DNA of 64,000 bases from positions 1-64,000 of the forward strand of contig NZ_QYCN01000003.1 of assembly GCF_003583925.1 (NCBI RefSeq), read 5' to 3'. A program made the translations under genes and the position numbers. A model generated the notes under the pieces. The model was given only the letters and a program-made list of their open reading frames with translations. It had not been told where the DNA came from and did not search any database. This document shows, piece after piece, positions 49,488 through 57,058 of the stretch; the stretch's first letter is position 1; the number at the start of each line of letters is the position of its first letter. Origin of the DNA: Hymenobacter rubripertinctus (GTDB lineage Bacteria > Bacteroidota > Bacteroidia > Cytophagales > Hymenobacteraceae).

Positions 49488-50159
49488 ATGACTGCTGCTG
49501 CTACCCCCGCCATTCGCCTTGCCGTGCTCGATGACCATCCGCTGTTCCGGCAGGGGCTGCGGCATATCTTGCAGGACCTGCCCGGGGTAGCCAGCGTAAC
49601 CGAAGCGGGCGAGTTTGCCGATCTGCTGGCCCAGTGCCGCGAGCAGGTCCCCGATATTTTGCTGCTCGATTTGCAGATGCCCAACGTCGATGGCCTGGCC
49701 GCCGCCGAGCTGCTGCTGGCGGAGTTTCCGGAGCTGAAGATTATCGTGCTCTCGATGTTTTCGGCCGATAAGTTTGTGACCCAGATGATGAAGCTGGGAG
49801 CCCGCAGCTACCTGCCCAAGGATGCCACCCAGGACGAGCTGGCCGACGCCATTACGGAAGTGCTGGCTACCGGCTACCACTTCACCCCCCGGATTTCGCG
49901 GGCCCTGATGCGCAACGCCCAGCGCCCCACGCCCCCGCCGGTCATGGAAATTTCGGCCATGACGCAGTTTACGCCCCGCGAGCAGGAGGTGCTGCGCTTT
50001 ATCTGCGAGGGCCTCACGGCCAGCAAAATTGCCGACGAGCTCTGCATCAGCCGCCGTACCGTGGAAGGCCACTGGCAGAAGCTGCTGGAAAAAACGGGCG
50101 CCTCCAACGTGGCCGGCCTGGTCATCTTCGCCGCCAAGCACGGCTTTATTGAACTGTAG
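49488..50159 (+). CDS. NarL/FixJ-family response regulator (223 aa)
   Basis: The receiver domain has the acidic pocket (LAVLDDHPLF), phospho-acceptor Asp61 (DILLLDLQMPNVDG) and the switch Lys (SYLPKDAT). A C-terminal LuxR-type helix-turn-helix (about 157-215: FTPREQEVLRFICEGLTASKIA, ISRRTVEGHWQKLLEKTG) follows. It starts four bases after the kinase stop. Target genes are unknown. Confidence 0.9.
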   Translation: MTAAATPAIRLAVLDDHPLFRQGLRHILQDLPGVASVTEAGEFADLLAQCREQVPDILLLDLQMPNVDGLAAAELLLAEFPELKIIVLSMFSADKFVTQMMKLGARSYLPKDATQDELADAITEVLATGYHFTPRISRALMRNAQRPTPPPVMEISAMTQFTPREQEVLRFICEGLTASKIADELCISRRTVEGHWQKLLEKTGASNVAGLVIFAAKHGFIEL

Positions 50160-50217
50160 GCCCGGCCTCCCCCATACCAGCTGCTGATGCTGTGGGTAGT
50201 GGCCGGTTAGACCGAAA

Positions 50218-50245
50218 GCGCCCCTCCTTGACCAAGGAGGGGCGC
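50218..50245. terminator. Convergent terminator
   Basis: GCGCCCCTCCTTG pairs with CAAGGAGGGGCGC around a two-base turn, with A- and T-rich flanks. It ends both the regulator and the M23 peptidase transcripts. Confidence 0.75.
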
Positions 50246-50273
50246 TGACTTTTCGTGCCGATGCGGTCGAAGA

Positions 50274-52304
50274 CTACAGCACCACCTGAATCACCTTCTC
50301 GTTGCCGGCCTGGTCGGTGAGGCGCAGGGTGGCGGGGCCGCGCAGGGTTGGCCCCAGGGTGTCGTCGCGCTCGGTGAAGAGGGTGGCGTTTTTGTGCTCG
50401 TAGCGCAGCAGGCGGAACTGGCCGTTGATTTCGAGCTGGTAGCTGGCCAGGCCCGAGAGGTCGTCGCCTACCTTAAACACCACGCCGCCTGCGCCCTTGC
50501 TCAGCAGGCGGCCCGAGGGCGGCACGACGTCGGTGAGCAGGCGGAACTGGCCGAACGTTTTAATGTTGGCCGTAATGCTGGTGCCGTCCTCGTTCCACTT
50601 GCCGCCCACGTAGCCCCGGCCACCCTTGGCCGTTACGCTGTAAATGGCCGTGCGGCGCAGGTCCGTAACCGGCGTTTCGGGTCGCAGCGTGAGGGCCAGC
50701 GACTCGTAGAGCGGGGTGCGGGGCAGGTGCACCGTCCAGAGGCCCTGCTGGTAGCTGGTTTGCAGGTAGAGCGTGTCGAAGAGCGTTTTCGGCCCGAAGC
50801 CCAGGCTCAGGTTGGCCGTGGCAAAGCCGAACTCCCGGCCCGAAGGAATCAGGGCCTCGCGGCTGAAGCGCTGGCGGAGGCGGCCGAAGCGGATGGAGTC
50901 GGGGCGGCCGGCGCGCAGGTCGTAGAGGTACACGTTCTGGCTCTGGTCGGTGTAGCTGGGGCGCAGCGTGAGGTGGCGGTTGCCGCGCACCAGCGTTACG
51001 TGGCCGCCCACGGCCGCTGTGTCGGGGTCGGGGGCGGTTATCACCAGCAGGTTGCGGCTCACGTCGTAGCGCAGGGCGGGCGCTTTTACGGCCGCCGAGC
51101 GGGTTTTGAAGTAGGCCGCTTGCTCGCCCCGCAGCACGAAGCGCAGGGGCGTGGTATTGCCGTAGGAGTCGCTCAGGCGCACTTCCACGTTGTACACCTG
51201 GCCGGGCTCCACCCGCAGCTTGCCTTTTTCGGGGCCGGTGGTGTACATGCTCAGGTCGGTGCCGTCGTCGAGAAACAGCTTTTCCAGCTGCCGGCCCTGC
51301 ATGGCCCGCCACTCGTAGTCTACGTGGCGGTTGATCTGGCGCGAACCCTCGGGAAAAGGAATATCGTCCACGACGTGCTGGTAGAGCGGCCGGTTGTTTA
51401 CCAGTACCTCCACCCGCTGAAACCCGTTCTTGTTCCACACCTGATCAAACCGGTCGAATCCCTGCACCAGCAGGCCCACCGTGCCGGCCGCGCCAATGGT
51501 ATCGGCCCAGGCGTAGCTGCCGTCGGCCAGCGGGGCCTTGGGCACGAAGGTACTCTTGCCGAAGCGTCCTTCCACCCGCGACTCAATCCCGAGCGCTTCC
51601 ACGGCAAACGCCTGCACCACGGGGGCCACGTGGTCCTGAATTTCGGGGAAGCCACCCCACTGCAAGGGGTTGAGCTGGTGGTCCTGGGCGGTGCGCACTT
51701 CCCAGTGCACGTGCGGGCCTACCGAGCCGCCGGTGTTGCCCGACAGCGCCACCACCTCGCCGCGCTTCACGGGAAACTGTTGGGGCTCAAAAAACAGCTC
51801 CAGCTCGTAGGATTTTTTGGCGTACTGGCGGCGGCGCAGCTCCTCGGCGGCGGCCCCCTTGAAGTGGTTCAGGTGGCCGTACACGGTGGTCAGGCCGTTG
51901 GGGTGGGTGATGTAGAGCACGTTGCCGTAGCCGAAGCTGCTCTGCTTGAGGCGCGAAATGTAGCCGTCGGCCGAGGCGTGCACCGGCAGATCCACCCGGC
52001 CGTCGGTCTTGATATCGAGGCCGCCGTGGAAGTGGTTGGGGCGCAGCTCGCCCATGCTGCCGGCCAGGAAGTTCTGCTGGCCCGGCTTGATCGGAAACAG
52101 AAAATAGCCCGGGGCCACGACCGGAATAGAGGAGGCCTTAGTGGGTCCGGGGGGCACATCTTCGGGGGCGGCCCCCGGCGTTTGCTCCACCGTGGGGGCC
52201 GCCTGCTGGCTCTGGCAGGCGGAGGGCTGCAAGCCCATCAGCAGCAAAAACGGCCACGCCACGCCCAACAGGCGGCGCGGCCGGGTAATCAGAAAATCAA
52301 ACAT
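50274..52304 (-). CDS. M23-family metallopeptidase (LytM/lysostaphin fold), 676 aa
   Basis: An N-terminal hydrophobic segment (about 11-30) with Cys30 at its end may be a signal or lipoprotein signal, though the -3 residue is not canonical. The catalytic domain lies at about 65-205: His93 and Asp97 in HFHGGLDI, VYGHLN, and His198 and His200 in PHVHWEV. These are the zinc ligands of M23 peptidases that cut peptidoglycan cross-links. The remaining 470 residues are beta-rich units (ITAPDPDTAAVGG, LRLTDQAGNEKVIQVVL) resembling Ig-like domains. A monocistronic envelope enzyme. Confidence 0.85.
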   Translation of the reverse strand: MFDFLITRPRRLLGVAWPFLLLMGLQPSACQSQQAAPTVEQTPGAAPEDVPPGPTKASSIPVVAPGYFLFPIKPGQQNFLAGSMGELRPNHFHGGLDIKTDGRVDLPVHASADGYISRLKQSSFGYGNVLYITHPNGLTTVYGHLNHFKGAAAEELRRRQYAKKSYELELFFEPQQFPVKRGEVVALSGNTGGSVGPHVHWEVRTAQDHQLNPLQWGGFPEIQDHVAPVVQAFAVEALGIESRVEGRFGKSTFVPKAPLADGSYAWADTIGAAGTVGLLVQGFDRFDQVWNKNGFQRVEVLVNNRPLYQHVVDDIPFPEGSRQINRHVDYEWRAMQGRQLEKLFLDDGTDLSMYTTGPEKGKLRVEPGQVYNVEVRLSDSYGNTTPLRFVLRGEQAAYFKTRSAAVKAPALRYDVSRNLLVITAPDPDTAAVGGHVTLVRGNRHLTLRPSYTDQSQNVYLYDLRAGRPDSIRFGRLRQRFSREALIPSGREFGFATANLSLGFGPKTLFDTLYLQTSYQQGLWTVHLPRTPLYESLALTLRPETPVTDLRRTAIYSVTAKGGRGYVGGKWNEDGTSITANIKTFGQFRLLTDVVPPSGRLLSKGAGGVVFKVGDDLSGLASYQLEINGQFRLLRYEHKNATLFTERDDTLGPTLRGPATLRLTDQAGNEKVIQVVL

Positions 52305-52380
52305 GCAGGAAAAATTTGAGAGGCCAGCGGCCAGTCAACGACGTCAACCGGCCGCATAGTGCTCACGGCTTAGGGTCCGT

Positions 52381-52995
52381 TTACTTCACGGCCAGGTCCA
52401 ACAACTTCTCCTCGCCGATAAAGCCCGTGAGCTGGTCGCCGACTGTGACCGGCCCTACGCCGCTGGGCGTGCCGGTGAAAATCAGGTCGCCCATTTTGAG
52501 GGTAATGAAGCGGGAGATGTAGCTGATGATTTTGTTGAAATTATGCAGCATCAGGCCCGAATTGCCCTGCTGGCGCACCTCGCCGTTCACGGCCAGGCGG
52601 AAGTCGATGTTATTCAGGTCGGCAAAACCATGTACTGGCTTGAACTCCTGGGAGATGGGAGCCGAGCCGTCGAAGCCCTTGGCCAGCTCCCAGGGCAGGC
52701 CCTTGCTCTTGAGCTGGCTTTGCAGGTCGCGGGCCGTAAAATCAATGCCCAGTCCGATGGCGTCGAAGTAGGAGGGAGCGAACTTCTCCTCGATGTTCTT
52801 GCCGTTTTTGCACACGCGCAGCACCAGCTCAATCTCGTGGTGGATGTCCTGGGAGAAATCGGGCATAAAAAACGGCTGGTTGCGCTGGAGCAGGGCCGTA
52901 TCGGGTTTGGCGAAAATGACCGGGTCGGTGGGCGTTTCGTTCTGGAGTTCGGCAATATGCTCCGCGTAGTTGCGGCCGATGCAAAGGATTTTCAT
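52381..52995 (-). CDS. Fumarylacetoacetate-hydrolase family protein (204 aa)
   Basis: The short FAH form, as in YcgM/FAHD1-type acylpyruvases. Metal ligands and motifs: GRNYAEHIAEL, HHEIELVL (Glu), LGIDFTARDLQ (Asp), KGFDGSAPI (Lys) and the end GDLIFTGTPSGVGPV. It hydrolyses a carbon-carbon bond in a 1,3-diketo acid or decarboxylates oxaloacetate; the exact substrate is not visible. The start at 52995 gives MKILCIGRNYAEH; the far longer upstream frame is antisense to the M48 gene. Confidence 0.88.
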   Translation of the reverse strand: MKILCIGRNYAEHIAELQNETPTDPVIFAKPDTALLQRNQPFFMPDFSQDIHHEIELVLRVCKNGKNIEEKFAPSYFDAIGLGIDFTARDLQSQLKSKGLPWELAKGFDGSAPISQEFKPVHGFADLNNIDFRLAVNGEVRQQGNSGLMLHNFNKIISYISRFITLKMGDLIFTGTPSGVGPVTVGDQLTGFIGEEKLLDLAVK

Positions 52996-53349
52996 AGTGG
53001 GAGTCTTAGCGTCTTGGGGGCTTGGAATGCTGGGGTCATCTTTTGTCAGGCGACGCGGGGCGAACAACGTTATCCGTGCCCTCACCAAACCGCTTGGCAA
53101 TACAGCAGGGGCTACAACGTCCCTCGCCCGGCACGGCCCGACAGCGCTTGCCTCATTCATCCCGTACCCGTTCCCCAAAAGTAGGGGTAATTCGTGGGCC
53201 GCCGGCACGAAAACCACCGGCTTTTCGGGCGGCGGGGGCACAAAGCAAACATTTTGCCCGTCTGCCGACGTATAGGCAACCAGCAGAGCACAACCGTTGC
53301 CCGCCGGCTCCGGGCGCTTTTGCGATTTCCTCTCCTCAGTTTTCTTCCC
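52996..53349. other. Divergent spacer, no gene seen
   Basis: About 354 bases between the FAH gene and the M48 gene. It has no frame with coding character and no long palindrome. It should contain both promoters; none matches TAnnTTTG perfectly. Confidence 0.4.
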
Positions 53350-54144
53350 ATGCTCAAGAAATTCATGTTGGCCGGTAGCCTGTTCGTGGCCGCCGCCTGC
53401 TCCACGGTTCCCATCACCGGCCGCCGTCAGCTCAGCCTCGTCTCGGATACCGAAATGAACCAGATGGCCGCGCAGGAGTACCAGAAAGTGCTGGCCGGCA
53501 GCCAGGTCGTGAACAGCGGCAACCAGGCCGCCATGGTCAAGCGCGTGGGTCAGCGGGTGCAGCAGGCCGTGGAAACCTATTTCCGCCAGCAGAACCAGTC
53601 GGCCCAGCTCGAAGGCTACGCCTGGGAGTTCAACCTGATTCAGGATAAGCAGGAGAATGCCTGGGCCATGCCCGGGGGCAAAACGGCCGTCTATACCGGT
53701 ATCCTGCCCATTACCCAGGACGAAAACGGCCTGGCCGTAGTGATGGGCCACGAAATTGCCCACGCTGTGGCCCGCCATAGCTCCGAGCGCATGAGCCAGC
53801 AGATGGCCGCCCAGGGGCTGGGCGGCGTACTGTCGACGGCCGTAGGGCAGAACCCGACGGGAACCCAGGGCGCGTTTTTGCAGGCCGTAGGTCTGGGCTC
53901 CTCGCTGGGCCTGCTCAAGTACGGCCGCAGCCAGGAGTCGGAAGCCGACCACCTGGGCCTCATCTTTATGGCCATGGCCGGCTACAACCCCGACGGCGCA
54001 GTGGACTTCTGGCAGCGGATGGATGCGCGGGAAAATCAGGCCTCCCCGCCTGAGTTTCTCTCCACTCACCCCTCCAACGGCACGCGTATTGCCAGCATTC
54101 AGCGCGAGCTGCCCGAGGCTCGCAAATACTACAAGGCCCGCTAA
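53350..54144 (+). CDS. M48-family metallopeptidase lipoprotein (264 aa)
   Basis: A lipoprotein signal with Cys17 (LFVAAAC). The zinc motif HEIAH is at 134-138 with the third ligand Glu in SQESEADHLGLIFM. The fold is that of the BepA/LoiP/YcaL group of periplasmic outer-membrane proteases that remove misassembled proteins (GRRQLSLVSDTEMNQM is the typical beginning). It is followed by a small lipoprotein gene after 24 bases, likely one operon. Confidence 0.88.
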   Translation: MLKKFMLAGSLFVAAACSTVPITGRRQLSLVSDTEMNQMAAQEYQKVLAGSQVVNSGNQAAMVKRVGQRVQQAVETYFRQQNQSAQLEGYAWEFNLIQDKQENAWAMPGGKTAVYTGILPITQDENGLAVVMGHEIAHAVARHSSERMSQQMAAQGLGGVLSTAVGQNPTGTQGAFLQAVGLGSSLGLLKYGRSQESEADHLGLIFMAMAGYNPDGAVDFWQRMDARENQASPPEFLSTHPSNGTRIASIQRELPEARKYYKAR

Positions 54145-54168
54145 GTGGGAGGCTTCTCTTTATATTGG

Positions 54169-54741
54169 ATGATGAACCGGTTCTCGCGTTTTATTTTGGC
54201 TCCCCTCGCGGGTGGCGCTCTAGTGCTGGGCGGGCTGACTGCCTGCGAAACGACCAAGCGGGGTTTCCCGGAAGTCAGCTCGCCCACCAACGACCCGGAC
54301 GCGCTGAACCGGCGGCAGCTGGAAGCCACCAGCACCCAGGTGGCCGACGTAACGGACGGAAAAGTGCGCTACCTGGTGCCCAAGGACCAGCTGGCCGGAG
54401 CCTTCACCCGGCAGTTTGGTGATGGCACGTCCATCAACAAAACCATTATCCGCAAAGTCCAGGAAACGCCCAAAGACAAGCCCGTGTACTACATGGTGGG
54501 CATGGGCCTGCGCAACGGCATGTTCCGGGCCATGGCCCTGCCCCTGCAAACCTCGTCCGACAACAGCCTCTACCTGAACTCCAACGCCCCGCGCTACATC
54601 ATCACCAGCGTGGGCTGCACGTTCTGCTTTTTTAACTTCGAGCGCAACGAAATCGTGGGCACTTCCTGCGAGGAAAACACCGGCGGCAGCCGCTGCGACC
54701 TGCGCGTGGAGACCAACAACGCTTTCTTCCCCCGCCGCTAG
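54169..54741 (+). CDS. Lipoprotein of unknown function (190 aa)
   Basis: A lipoprotein signal with the lipobox LGGLTAC. The body is soluble and beta-rich (VRYLVPKDQLAGAFTRQFG, VYYMVGMGLRNGMFRAMALPL, ITSVGCTFCFFNFERNEIVG), with two Cys pairs that could form disulfides (CTFC; CEE...RCD). No family is recognised. It follows the M48 protease lipoprotein closely, so a partner in outer-membrane upkeep is plausible. Confidence 0.65.
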   Translation: MMNRFSRFILAPLAGGALVLGGLTACETTKRGFPEVSSPTNDPDALNRRQLEATSTQVADVTDGKVRYLVPKDQLAGAFTRQFGDGTSINKTIIRKVQETPKDKPVYYMVGMGLRNGMFRAMALPLQTSSDNSLYLNSNAPRYIITSVGCTFCFFNFERNEIVGTSCEENTGGSRCDLRVETNNAFFPRR

Positions 54742-54743
54742 CA

Positions 54744-54857
54744 ATGCTCAGCCGCAAATGGATTCTGCGCCTCTCGCTCACGGCCCTGGCCCTGCTCATC
54801 ACCACCGATAAGCGCCGGCCCAAACCGGGGCCGGCTCCGCAGAAGCAACCACAGTAG
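54744..54857 (+). CDS. Very small predicted peptide (37 aa)
   Basis: It begins two bases after the stop of the lipoprotein gene, with a hydrophobic start (WILRLSLTALALLI) and a Pro/Lys-rich end (RRPKPGPAPQKQPQ). The close spacing and signal-like start suggest a translated small membrane peptide, but it could be chance. Confidence 0.35.
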   Translation: MLSRKWILRLSLTALALLITTDKRRPKPGPAPQKQPQ

Positions 54858-54866
54858 CGCCAGCGG

Positions 54867-54958
54867 CAGTCCGTAGCCCCCGCTGCACTACCACGAATCG
54901 GGCTACGGACTGAAGTCCGTGCCACCACCAGCAAGGCCTGCCAATCGGCGGGCCTTTT
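54867..54958 (+). terminator. Two hairpins ending the M48/lipoprotein operon
   Basis: A 13-bp perfect stem (54867-54879 with 54900-54912, CAGTCCGTAGCCC) is followed by a classic terminator AAGGCCTGCC...GGCGGGCCTTTT at 54933-54958. Beyond it, 54959-55170 holds only a 16-base tandem repeat (TCTGACTAATCGACGG-like, near 55096-55127). Confidence 0.65.
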
Positions 54959-55170
54959 CTGTATTCACGGCAGTAGCCACCAGGTATGAGTTGGCAGCTG
55001 AATTACCGGCAGTTGGTGGTGAGTGCGGTGGGGCGGCAGGTGCCGGATCGTACGGCCGGGCAATGCCGTCCGGGGCTTGCTGCTGGGGCTGCGTTGATCA
55101 GTGGTCTGACTAATCGACGGTCTGATTAATCGGTGGGCTCCAGACGGGCGGCCGGGCGGGCCAGCAACCG

Positions 55171-55866
55171 CTAACGCGCCCGTAACGCCCGCAATTCCGC
55201 CGCTACCCGGGGCACGCCGGTGGTGGCGGGTTCGGTGATGAAGTGCAGGCGGGAGCGGCTGGCAAGCGGGGGCCGGCCGGGGTCGATGATATAAACGGGG
55301 GTGGCACGGGGCACGTAATCGACGAGGCCGGCGGCCGGGTACACCTGCAACGACGTCCCGATAACCAGCAGCACGTCGGCGGTAGCAGCTTCGCGCATGG
55401 CCTGCTCCATCAGGGGCACGGCCTCCCCGAACCACACAATGTTGGGCCGCAGCTGATGCCCCCGTTCGCATAGTTCGCCCAACTCGATCCGGTCCGAGCT
55501 CATCGGGTACACCAGGCTCTCGTAGCGGCTGCTGCGGCTTTCCAGCAGTTTGCCGTGCAGGTGCAGCACCCGCGAGGAGCCGGCCCGCTCGTGCAAATCG
55601 TCCACATTCTGGGTGATGACGACGACTTCGAACTGGTCTTCCAGCGCCGCCAGGGCACGGTGGCCGGCGTTGGGCCGGGCGGCCCGGGCGGCAGCCCGGC
55701 GCTGATTGTAAAAGTCAAGCACCAGGGCCGGGTCTTTGGCCCAGCCCTCGGGCGTGGCTACGTCCTCAATGCGGTGGTTTTCCCAGAGCCCATCCGAGGC
55801 CCGGAATGTGGCCAGCCCGCTTTCCGCCGAAATGCCTGCTCCGGTCAGGGCTACTATTTTTTTCAT
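55171..55866 (-). CDS. cobB: Sirtuin-type NAD-dependent deacylase (CobB-like, 231 aa)
   Basis: Sirtuin motifs: GAGISAESGLATFRASDG (NAD site), FYNQRR, VITQNVDDLHERAGS and LHLHGKL, with GTSLQVYP later. The Tyr and Arg in FYNQRR match the pair that gives desuccinylase/demalonylase activity in class III sirtuins. The four zinc-binding Cys of most sirtuins are missing: only one Cys (LCERGH) is in the region, as in other short bacterial forms. It removes acyl groups from lysine in the cytosol and links metabolism to protein activity. Confidence 0.88.
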   Translation of the reverse strand: MKKIVALTGAGISAESGLATFRASDGLWENHRIEDVATPEGWAKDPALVLDFYNQRRAAARAARPNAGHRALAALEDQFEVVVITQNVDDLHERAGSSRVLHLHGKLLESRSSRYESLVYPMSSDRIELGELCERGHQLRPNIVWFGEAVPLMEQAMREAATADVLLVIGTSLQVYPAAGLVDYVPRATPVYIIDPGRPPLASRSRLHFITEPATTGVPRVAAELRALRAR

Positions 55867-56022
55867 GGGAAGGTAGGATAGAGCGTCGCTTCGCCCCGGT
55901 TAATATTAAAAGGCAAAGCTACTCAGGCCCTGTTGTTCCAATGAAGGAAGAATTGGGGGGCAAGCTGGTGAAAATTCTTGTCTAACGGGCTGCCCCGGAT
56001 GCCTGTTTTGTCGGGATGAGGG

Positions 56023-56928
56023 TTACTCGAACCGGCCGAGCTCAGTGCTGCGAAACGTCCATTCCGGGGTTGAGACGCGGTCTGCGGCGGGGTCGAGGTA
56101 GAACCAGGCGCCGAGGCCGGTTTCATCCCAGACGTTCTGGAGCACGTGCATCTGCTGGGCGGGCATGTAGCTCTGGGCCAGCAGGGCCACCCGGCGGCCG
56201 GTGCGGGGCTGGGTGGCCACATCGAGCACCAGCACGGCGTGGCCCGGCGAGCCGCCCCGAATCAGCACGTCGCCGGGTTGCACCCGGGCCAGGGGCGTGG
56301 GCTGGAGTTCCTTGCTCAAGGAGAGGGTACCGGCGTAGGTGAAAATTTGGTCGAGGTAGCGGCGGAGACTGGCGTGGGTGGGGGCCTCGGCGGGCCGGGG
56401 TGTGGGCCGTACGTCGTTGCCCGTTACCCGGAAGCCGGTGCCGGAATACCAGGCCCGAAACCCGATGTCGTCGCCGCTGGTGAGGTGGAAGTGGACCTGA
56501 TCGGGGTTCTGGCTGAACAGGTACTCGGCCCGGAGCCGGATTACGGCATCGGCGCACTGTTGCAGGTCGCGGCTGCCCACATCGAGGTCGAGCACGGCGG
56601 CGTGCACATCCTGGCGGTCTTTGGGCTGGCCGTTGTAGAGCGTTACGGGTGTGCCGGCCGGCAGCAGTGGCAGAAACCGCAGCCACTGCCCGAACGAGCC
56701 CTCCGCCACAGCCACCCGCTGGTAGCCGGCAGGCGGCGCGAACCGGGCCGCCACCGTCTGGGCCGGCAGGTAGCGGCCCTTCGGTAGCCAGGCGTAGCGG
56801 CTGGGGGCCGGCGCGGAAGTAACGGCCGGGGCTTGGAGCGGCGGGGTTGCGGGCCATTCGGCGGTGGCGGGCGCTTCGGCGCAGCACAACAAAGCGGGCA
56901 GCAGCAGCAGCAGCATAGTGTGGTTCAT
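56023..56928 (-). CDS. DUF4846-family exported protein (301 aa)
   Basis: A signal peptide (MLLLLLPALLCC, likely lipoprotein with a Cys pair near residues 15-16) follows the ATG at 56928. Then come RYAWLPKGRYLPAQTV, FGQWLRFLPLLPAGTPVTLYNG, AVLDLDVGSRDLQQCADAVIRL and FHLTSGDDIGFRAW, ending with LARVQPGDVLIRGGSPGHAVLVLDV. These blocks mark the DUF4846 family, whose role is unknown. The GHAVLV end with a preceding Asp resembles a papain-like fold, but no catalytic Cys is obvious. Longer upstream frames are spurious. Confidence 0.85.
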   Translation of the reverse strand: MNHTMLLLLLPALLCCAEAPATAEWPATPPLQAPAVTSAPAPSRYAWLPKGRYLPAQTVAARFAPPAGYQRVAVAEGSFGQWLRFLPLLPAGTPVTLYNGQPKDRQDVHAAVLDLDVGSRDLQQCADAVIRLRAEYLFSQNPDQVHFHLTSGDDIGFRAWYSGTGFRVTGNDVRPTPRPAEAPTHASLRRYLDQIFTYAGTLSLSKELQPTPLARVQPGDVLIRGGSPGHAVLVLDVATQPRTGRRVALLAQSYMPAQQMHVLQNVWDETGLGAWFYLDPAADRVSTPEWTFRSTELGRFE

Positions 56929-57008
56929 AAACAGTACAGTCAGGCGAGCGTATGGTAAGCGCACAACGCAAGAATGCGCCGGATATTTCAAGAAGCCGCA
57001 AACATAAA

Positions 57009-57039
57009 AAAAGCTCCGACTCTGGCAGTCGGAGCTTTT
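57009..57039. terminator. Bidirectional terminator between topA and the DUF4846 gene
   Basis: AAAAGCTCCGACT (57009-57021) pairs perfectly with 57027-57039 over a five-base loop, with A- and T-runs. It lies 20 bases after the topA stop. Confidence 0.8.
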
Positions 57040-57058
57040 CAAAAGAATGGGAAGCCGG